Assembly: GCF_032854445.1 (NCBI RefSeq) | Contig: NC_088304.1 | Location: 23,445,704 to 23,509,703 of the forward strand | Direction: 5' to 3' | Source of the DNA: Liolophura sinensis | Lineage: Eukaryota > Mollusca > Polyplacophora > Chitonida > Chitonidae | Length of the DNA stretch: 64,000 bases | Shown here: piece after piece, positions 57,962 through 64,000 of the stretch | Layout of the letters: each line of letters opens with the position of its first letter | Numbering within the stretch: the first letter of the stretch is position 1 | Notes under the pieces: model-generated | The model's input: only the letters and a program-made list of their open reading frames with translations | The model's database searches: none | What the model was told of the DNA's origin: nothing | Position numbers and translations under genes: made by a program

Positions 57962-58363
57962 TGGTCAGTGGTCGTTGGTTTTCCCCTGGCATCTGGTGCC
58001 CGCAGTTTATGCAAATAATCGTGTAGTTTGTTGGTGGAATACATATCAAATGAGTTCATGGAGGTACATGTGTACATGGATTGAAGGTACATGTGTACAT
58101 GGATTGAAGGTACATGTGTACATGGATTGGAGGTACATGTGTACATGGATTGAAGGTACATGTGTACATGGATTGGAGGTACATGTGTACATGGATTGGA
58201 GGTACATGTGTACATGGATTGGAGGTACATGTGTACATGGATTGGAGGTACATGTATACATGGATTGAAGGTACATGTGTACATGGATTGTTGGATAACT
58301 CTATGCAGAATTTTTCGCTTTTCGACAGCGGTCAGCTTCATGGCTGACAGAAACCTAAGGAAG
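57962..58363 (-). CDS. Putative exon with a 23-bp VNTR, unrecognised gene
   Basis: A minus-strand open frame starts at an ATG (58,341) 22 bases after a good acceptor (ttttcttccttag) and begins MKLTAVEKRKILHRVIQQ. It passes through ten 23-bp repeats (SMYTCTFNPCIHV-like reading) and ends LHDYLHKLRAPDARGKPTTT, DQ, before a consensus GTAAGT donor. The flanking segments look protein-like, and the splice signals at both ends support an exon. The repeat leaves all three frames open, so it gives no coding evidence. I do not recognise the protein. Splicing it to the first ERCC6L-like exon would be out of frame, so it is a separate gene, a 5' UTR exon with an upstream frame, or spurious. Confidence 0.4.
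58060..58292. repeat. 23-bp VNTR (10 copies)
   Basis: Units of ggtacatgtgtacatggatt plus gaa or gga repeat ten times with very little divergence, indicating recent expansion. One unit has gtatacatgg. Each unit contains the self-complementary tgtaca and acatgt. Confidence 0.95.
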
Positions 58364-58379
58364 AAAATTACCGTGTAAT

Positions 58380-59570
58380 TTATTACAGTGCGGTACTGTA
58401 CATGTTGATGGATATTATGACGGGATGAAATTCCTGTTAAGATTTATGTAATTATTGCCTTATTGTCATACAAAGAAGAGAGTTGCCTTTGCCCGTGCAG
58501 TTCATTCAGGAAGTCGCCCTTTGTGTGGAGTTAAAAAACAAAAAAGAAAAAAAAAACAGTTAAATTAAATTAAATTCTTGCATAAAATACATAACGTAAC
58601 TTTCTCTATGCTGAACTGCTTCTTTTTTGTGTAGGCATATATTTTGAAACCCTGTGCATATATTATGCCTATATTGATGTACAGCTATCGCATATGAACG
58701 CCTTTGTTTGTTCACAGAAATCCCCATGTGTTCTTGCTGCGCTTTTATTGCATGTCATATTTAATCCTGATAACATGCCACCTGTGTCGTTTGTCACATA
58801 TAGAAGAGTTTTCTTAATTCATTTTTTTCTCCCCGACTTAAAGATGTGTGGAAAGAAAAAATATCCAATGGACCGTATACCTCTTGAAGCTAAGTAGTAT
58901 ACTAATATATGATTTTTTGGCTGCACATGAAGTACAGTGTCAATGATAGGGTCATGTTTCAGTGAAGCATGTATTATAATTTTGTATTACCGCGATCATA
59001 TTACAGTTATAATACACCGTCACATAATTACACAGTTCTGCTTCTCGATCAGAAACATCACGTCATGGACACACCTGTGGCCAGAGCCTGAGCAAATGGC
59101 AAATTGAAAGGCAATATTTTCCATAACCCAAGGTACTTTAATACTGAAATAAAGGGAAGATACCTACCGTCAATGGAAGTAAATCCCTGAAAAGGGAAGT
59201 AACCCACGTGTTATGAAAATGCTGAATACCAGAGTGATCGATGGTTTCTGACTGGAGACAATCATGAGTTGAAGGTGTCACTGAGCTTTAATTTTATTCC
59301 AATTCCAAGAACATGAGTGAACCATCGATAACTCAACCTCTAAAGTGCATTATATCTGGAACTACTATAACAGATTATTTATTTATCCGTGTGTCAGTCT
59401 GTTATATTAGTCCCGGATTAAGGATACAGTTCGCTAAATCTTTAGCATGATGGGTTTTCGCTGGTTTCGGTGCCGCCTTTGAAAATCAGGAGATTTGTCG
59501 GGCTCCCTACACCAATATAAATTTCACCTCTCTCATAGAAGTGAGATGTTATTAAATTCCGCGCACACAA
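58380..59570. other. Unique non-coding stretch
   Basis: No convincing exon on either strand, and no SINE. A small inverted phrase around gatcgatggtt (59,235) and aaccatcgat (59,323) is the only structure noticed. Confidence 0.5.
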
Positions 59571-59574
59571 CACT

Positions 59575-59866
59575 TACGGGACCTCCGTGGCCGAGGGAAT
59601 TGGTGTGCCAGCGCGTGACGCAGGAGCCTCTCACCAATGCGGTCGCTATAAGTGCAGCTCATGCGGGCTTCCTCTCCCGACGAACGTGGGAAGGTCTGTC
59701 AGCAACCTGCAGATAGTTGTGGGTTTCTCCCCGAGCTCTACCCGGTTTCATCCCACCATAATGTTTATGGGTTTCCCCAGGCTCTCCCACCTTAATGCTC
59801 TCCGCCGTCGTATAAGTGAAATATTCTTGAATATGGCGTGAAACACCAATCAAATAAATAAATACT
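59575..59866 (+). mobile_element. Full-length tRNA-derived SINE, plus strand
   Basis: This is the only complete copy in forward orientation. The tRNA head starts gggacctccgtggccgaggg (A-box region), followed by gcaggagcctctcaccaatg and a worn B box near cgctataagtgcagc. The core is gaacgtgggaaggtctgtca, gcaacctgcagatagttgtg; the 3' part is aagtgaaatattcttgaata and the tail caaataaataaata. The core segment gggtttccccaggctctccc is partly duplicated. Confidence 0.85.
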
Positions 59867-59992
59867 GGCTTCCTCTCCGGTCGTACGTTGTAAGGTCAGC
59901 CAACATTATGCTGTCCGCAGTTGAATAAATGAAATATTCTTTATAATGGCGTAGAACATCATTCGCATAAATAAAATAAATAAAACACAAAA
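59867..59992 (+). mobile_element. Truncated SINE directly after the full-length one
   Basis: Starts ctggcttcctctccggtcgt, then tgaaatattctttataatgg and an AAATAAA-type tail. Same family and orientation; the head and half of the core are missing. Confidence 0.7.
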
Positions 59993-60218
59993 TAAAGATA
60001 TCAAAATTATACCACAAAGTTATGAATCAATATTTAATATTTATGTGTCCAAGGAAACGTGAGCGCAATTTTCCTTTCAGCAGGTTGTCTGTAGAGATTT
60101 AACACAGTTTCTATGTAGTACGGCAATGTAACTGTGAATACAGATTGTAACACTTGCAAGAAACCCACACCTTGATACCCACTGTACCTAACCTACTATA
60201 TTACTTAACCTACTATAT

Positions 60219-60222
<4 letters not shown>

Positions 60223-60280
<58 letters not shown>
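60223..60280. repeat. (AT)n microsatellite
   Basis: About 29 uninterrupted AT dinucleotides. The open frame across it (a run of I-Y residues) is not a gene. Confidence 0.97.
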
Positions 60281-60477
60281 TATACCCCAATACGCTTTCA
60301 TTTATATGCACTCATAACCCTAACAATTTCAACTTCTTTCCCATTATCCACAACAATCGACCACTACTTGAATCAAATGATCGTCTCACTAAAACTTTTT
60401 ATCAAACCAAAATTTTTAAAGGGTAAAAGACAGGTTCCCAATCTTAAGAAACTTTTAACAAAGGCTCGGTTTGCTAC

Positions 60478-60960
60478 CAACTTAATAGAAACCAGTTATA
60501 CAACTTCTAAGTGTGGTAACCCACGATGCAAATGATGTGAACATTTAATAAGAAGCAGTCATTTTTTGTTTCATGTTACCAATTTTATCTTCCGTATTAA
60601 CAGTAATATGAACTGTAATTCCCAAAATCTACTGTATGTCTTAACCTGCTCTAACTGTAACAAATTCTATATAGGCGAAACCGGTGATTCATAAAGAAAT
60701 CGATGTAGGGTACATAGGCAACAAATTAAAACGCCAAGTTAACAGATTTCACCTCTAACCAAACATATCGCATCATGAAACTGTATCCCCTACACAGTGG
60801 GCCCAAGTTCCACACTATGTCCTTTAAATTATCGGTGAATCAGAGGAATTAAGGAACAGGACTTCGGGAGATCTTCTCTCCGAATGGAAAATCCCCTGGG
60901 CAAGTTCGAACTTTATTGTATTATATGCGATTTGTAACTAGAGCTAATAACCATGGTTTA
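60478..60960 (+). pseudogene. GIY-YIG endonuclease relic of a Penelope-like retroelement
   Basis: Frame-consistent translation from about 60,512 reads CGNPRCK, stop, CEHLIRSS, then NFIFRINSNMNCNSQNLLYV, LTCSNCNKFYIGETGDS, stop, RNRCRVHRQQIK. A cysteine-rich lead-in, then LxYVLTCSNCxxxYIGET and R..HR is the typical GIY-YIG domain found at the C-terminus of Penelope-like elements. In-frame stops at 60,530 and about 60,691 and loss of the upstream reverse transcriptase show it is dead. Downstream, a worn match to the domain end (ISPLTKHI) can still be read. Confidence 0.75.
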
Positions 60961-61131
60961 ATCTACATACATGTATATATAGCTGTCGCAAGATATGTTG
61001 AAATAAAAAAAGAACCGTCATGATACAGTGAAACTAGTAAGCTAAATCAACAAGTTGAGTTTGTCATGTTTCTTATGTATACATATATTGGTTTCATTCG
61101 TTTCATTCGTTTCATAATAAGCACGCTTTAC

Positions 61132-61300
61132 GTTGAGAAATCCACGACCATCCGCAGGTTGATGCAAGACCTTCCCACGTACGGCCGGAGAGAAAGCCAG
61201 CATGAGCTGGACTTGAGCTCACAGCGACCGCATTGGTGAGAGGCTCCTGGGTCATTGCGCTGCGCTAGCGCCCTAACCAGTTAAGCCACGGAGGTCCCTT
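61132..61300 (-). mobile_element. tRNA-derived SINE, 5' part, overlapping the end of a coding exon
   Basis: Contains gaaatccacgaccatccgca, cgtacggccggagagaaagc, cttgagctcacagcgaccgc and the head ctgcgctagcgccctaacca, gttaagccacggaggtccc. Read on the minus strand it begins GGGACCTCCGTGGCTTAACT. Its TAA (61,281-61,283) is the stop codon of the open frame that runs in from exon 3 of the membrane-protein gene. Confidence 0.85.
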
Positions 61301-61552
61301 TATTCACTTTGAGAATGGAGTTATAAAAAGTTTTTGAAATTGGCCGTAGCGTGGCAACGTGTATGGTTCCCGCCTTGAATTCTGAAGTTTGGAATAGCGT
61401 GCTCCGTATCCACTCTATTGCCAACATCACAGAGGTAACCTTCATCAGAACACCGGCACTGATACACAGGTAGATGGGATAACCGAAGGGCACGTGGAAG
61501 GGTAGGGTGAAGCTCAGGTAAAATGTCAAAACACCAACCAGGATGAAATAAT
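61281..61552 (-). CDS. Membrane-protein exon 3 with stop codon in a SINE
   Basis: Acceptor gtgtttcag before ATTATTTCATCCTGG. The reading frame runs 89 residues. The last few codons (GTSVA, stop) lie in the tRNA-like head of a SINE. AATAAA at about 61,302-61,307, just inside the frame, could act as a polyadenylation signal only if the true C-terminus or splicing differs. Confidence 0.75.
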
Positions 61553-63949
61553 CTGAAACACAAAGCCTTAGGCAAGGTCGGGTGTTACACGGAATGGTAC
61601 AGAATATGCGAGCTACCGGAGATGATATGAAGGACATTTGTTGTCCTTCAGGGACGGTGTAGATGTAAGATAATGTAACAACCCACATCAGTGTTGATGA
61701 AAAGGAACCAGCAAATGGCATGATCATGTGTTATGGTGCGATAGGCGATATATCATTTATAGATGCACAAACACCATCCAGAATGGAATGAGTGGAAAAA
61801 CGAAGCTCAAGGCGGTGCGTTACAGACGATAAAGATCTGGCAAATACACACACACCATCCAGTATGAAATAAGATAAAAACAAAACTCTAGGTCGCGTTT
61901 TACGGGAGGATTTAGATCAGGTACAAATACACACACCATCCAGGGTGAAATGAGTTGAAAAACAAATTCAAGGTCATGTGTTACAGAACGATAAAGATCA
62001 GGTAAAATACACACACTTCACCACCCAGGATGAAATGATCTGAACACACAAAAAGTCCAGGTCAGATCTTAACTATAGAATAGTCTACACAAAGTACCGC
62101 TCGAAGACGGCAAGTAGGTGAAGGTCGTGTGTTACGGGACGGTACAGAATTTTGAGAGCCACTGGAGACGAAATGGTTTGAAAAAACGAAAGCCAAGGTC
62201 ATGTGTTAAAGGTCAGTATAGATCAGGTAAAATGCAAACACATCGACCAGAATGAAACGATCTGAAAAAATGAAGACCAAGGTCATGTGTTAAAGGACAG
62301 TATAGATCAGGTGAAATACAAACACATCGACCAGAATGAAACAATCTGAAAAACGAAGGCCAAGGTCAATACATATACAAAGAGAGTTTAGATCTGGCCC
62401 CTGTAGGCATGCGTTTGTTAGGGTTTTGCGAAATGGGCTTAATTTAGCAATACAAGGCATGGATATAAAACAATCCCACTGACCTGCCAAATAAGCGCTC
62501 AAGCTAAGGAAGAATTTCCAGTTGGTGTGTCCGTGGTTGTTCTGGGTGAAAAGAAAAACAAGCCCAAAGACAAACGCGGCCAGCACTAGGCCAGTAGCCT
62601 CTGCGATCTGCACCAGTGTTAATATAACTGCAAAAAACGAACAAATGGCGACGAGGAAAGGGGCCTGTCTATAGGGGTGTATCGGTCACGTTGCTAAGTA
62701 TCTGGGGGCCCTTTTCACAAAACACGCGTAACGTTACGTTCATTTCCGTGACAACCAGTACTCAAGGTATTACGTCACCATGGTAATTACGTGAACGTAG
62801 CGCTACGTGCGTTTTGTGAAACAGGCCCATGCTCTCAGTTGCCGCATGTCGTGGTCGACCTACGTGCACCGAAACTGAATCTGATCAAATGCCGCCTGTT
62901 GCTCAGGATCGTAAGGTTTTGTTAGACTAGTATTTGATAGCCTTTATTTCGACAGTGATGTTCATTCTTTTGTTCATATGTTCATATGTTCATATTTATT
63001 TATTTATTTGATTTGTGTTTACGCCGTACTCAAGAATATTTCACCTATACGACGGTGGTCGGGAAACCAAGCAGAGACCTGGGGAAACCCACAATCATCT
63101 GCAAGTTGCTGAAAGACCTTCCCACGTGCTGCAGGAGAGGAAGCCAGCATGATCTGGACTTGAACTAAATTGGTGAGAGGATACTTTCCTTTAGACAAGC
63201 GCAAATTCGCTACCGCTGAGGCGCGCCCCCCCCCCCCCCCGTATAGAATTTCTTATCACCTTGCACATATACAGACCTCTCGTTAAGCCAGTGACATCAG
63301 ATCAAAGATCAAAGACCCATGTTCTAGGATATAAAACTATATATATTTATTACTTTATTTATTTATTTATTTATTTGTGTTTTTCGTTTTTTTTAAAATC
63401 TTTATTTATCGATTTATTTATTTATTTATTTGGAATTTTGTTTCAACTGAATAGAGTACAGTTAAATGTCTGGGTTCTCTTTTTTTTTTCCTTCATGCAT
63501 GATATGAAACTTCGTTTTTGTACTTATATTTCACTACTGGATGAAGTCTTTGTATCAAAATTATATAAATGAAGTATTTTAAATCCAGTTTAAATATTTG
63601 ACAGTACCGGTAAATCAGCAAAATAAAAAGAAAAAAAAACAAAAAACAAAAAAAACAAAAACAAAAACAAAACAAAAAACAAAAACAAAACAATAGTATT
63701 GTAGTAGTTTGTAGTTTGTCGTATAGCGTTCATGGAAGAATACATCAGAAAATACCTTACACAATTGGTCTGTCGAAAGTAGGAAACATCTGAAGCCTGC
63801 ACAAAATTTCCATTGTTGGTGTCAGTTGAGGACAACTGGGTCTCCAGAACCGCCCAGTAGGTGGCGTAACCGACGATCTGCAGCACAAGAGCAACACCGG
63901 ACAAAATGCTCAATGTGACCGAGGAGCTGAAAATGGGAGGAAACGCCAT
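61281..63949 (-). CDS. Unrecognised four-pass membrane protein, 3 exons, about 200 residues
   Basis: Exon 1 (63,949-about 63,761) starts MAFPPIFSSSVTLSILSGVA and holds membrane segment 1 (LSILSGVALVLQIVGYATYW) and a polar loop with NNGNFVQASD. Exon 2 (62,627-62,484) encodes ILTLVQIAEATGLVLAAFVF, GLVFLF and TQNNHGHTNWKFFLSLSAYL. Exon 3 (61,552-61,281) holds two more segments, YFILVGVLTFYLSFTLPFHV and YPIYLCISAGVLMKVTSVML, and a C-terminal tail ending KVNKGTSVA. Small four-pass architecture resembles claudin/MARVEL-type proteins, but the claudin W-GLW-C-C motif is absent, so I assign no family. The exon 2/3 phase is clean (G/AT = D). Exon 1 to 2 needs either the donor T/GTGTAAGG or an alternative acceptor 18 bases into exon 2, or an intervening exon. 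Confidence 0.7.
61553..62370 (-). repeat. Array of exon 3 starts with splice acceptors (about 7 degenerate copies of 81-86 bp)
   Basis: The first bases of exon 3 plus its 3' splice site recur upstream in intron 2. The core ccag..tgaaat on the plus strand is at about 61,540 (true exon), 61,777, 61,858, 61,939, 62,025, a degenerate one near 62,160, 62,248 and 62,331. On the minus strand the two outermost copies read tttttcag/ATTGTTTCATTCTGG and ttttttcag/ATCGTTTCATTCTGG, with intact AG. The copy at 62,025 has gttcag. The other copies have lost the AG. Translated in the exon frame the 62,331 copy gives DCFILVDVFVFHLIYTVL and then a stop. Confidence 0.88.
62484..62627 (-). CDS. Membrane-protein exon 2
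   Basis: Acceptor cgttttttgcag, donor GTCAGT, 144 bp, phase 2 in and phase 1 out. It encodes the second membrane segment and a polar HGHTNW loop. Confidence 0.75.
62706..62828. mobile_element. Short fold-back MITE (about 123 bp)
   Basis: The left arm gggcccttttcacaaaacac (62,706 on) and the right arm, whose complement reads gggcctgtttcacaaaacgc, form inverted repeats of about 37 bp. They enclose a short centre with tattacgtcaccatggtaa. No coding capacity. It lies in the first intron of the membrane-protein gene. Confidence 0.75.
62990..63240 (-). mobile_element. SINE with poly-C end
   Basis: Tail, cgccgtactcaagaatattt, gaaacccacaatcatctgca, agttgctgaaagaccttccc, gaggaagccagcatgatctg. The worn head ends in ctgaggcgcgcc and a run of about 14 C, probably an expanded form of the usual ggccccc terminus. 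Confidence 0.78.
63340..63700. repeat. Simple-sequence tracts (ATTT)n and (AAAAC)n
   Basis: Runs of tttatttatttattt at 63,350-63,435 and of aaaacaaaaacaaaac at about 63,630-63,690 flank a short unique piece. They lie in intron 1 of the membrane-protein gene. Confidence 0.85.
63761..63949 (-). CDS. Membrane-protein exon 1 (residues 1-62)
   Basis: The ATG at 63,949 sits in the context gccATGGcg, close to a Kozak consensus. The exon ends SYFRQTN before overlapping donor choices GTGTAAGG and GTAAGG at 63,764-63,755. The first choice keeps exon 2 in frame. Confidence 0.7.
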
Positions 63950-64000
63950 GGTTGTTGAGGGGAATGGCCTGGAAATGAATGTTAAATGAGCCGCTTTTAG

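Noticed and set aside
60154-60426. 90-codon frame with a long I-Y run
   Set aside because: Created by the (AT)n microsatellite.
59575-61300. Functional tRNA genes at the tRNA-like SINE heads
   Set aside because: The heads lack a credible cloverleaf and continue into SINE cores and tails. They are retroposon promoters, not tRNA genes.

Overview
This is eukaryotic nuclear DNA, AT-rich and intron-rich. It carries many copies of a tRNA-derived SINE with ATTT/AAAT-type tails, two MITE-like inverted-repeat elements, a degenerate GIY-YIG retroelement relic and a wealth of tandem repeats. The SINE style and the gene structure suggest a marine invertebrate, most likely a mollusc (probably a bivalve). 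That is inference; no species name is supported by the sequence alone.

Layout. (1) 1-36,275: one uninterrupted satellite array, about 320 monomers of 112 bp, with nested higher-order duplications (10, 31 and 63 monomers), two monomers carrying a fragment of a dispersed repeat, and a 108-bp edge variant at its right border. (2) 36,276-38,866: non-coding, with SINE fragments. (3) 38,867-52,877, minus strand: 13 exons of an ERCC6L/PICH-type SNF2 DNA translocase. They encode about 652 residues in one continuous, phase-consistent reading frame from the start methionine through all helicase motifs. The C-terminal exons are absent; the last visible exon has an intact splice donor pointing toward the satellite. 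The satellite is therefore either inside a giant intron or the gene is cut short. (4) 52,878-60,000: 5' introns and intergenic DNA full of SINEs, a MITE, an 83-bp tandem array, a possible E2F-type promoter near 56,700 and a putative minus-strand exon with a 23-bp VNTR. (5) 60,480-60,960: GIY-YIG (Penelope-like) relic. (6) 61,281-63,949, minus strand: three exons of an unrecognised protein of about 200 residues with four membrane segments. Its stop codon lies in a SINE.

The most striking observation is a recurrent pattern of tandem repeats built from exon edges plus splice sites. In the ERCC6L-like gene, introns 5, 6 and 10 each begin with an array whose unit is the last coding bases of the preceding exon plus its splice donor: 48 bp x 13, 26 bp x about 30, and 19 bp x about 25. 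Intron 9 carries one extra diverged copy of the exon 9 end with a donor. In the unrelated membrane-protein gene the same thing happens at an acceptor: the start of exon 3 plus its 3' splice site is repeated about seven times upstream at roughly 81-86 bp spacing. The window therefore shows arrays of decoy splice sites seeded at exon boundaries in two genes, on both the donor and the acceptor side. I know of no named system that matches this. Whether the decoys are used in splicing cannot be told from sequence alone.
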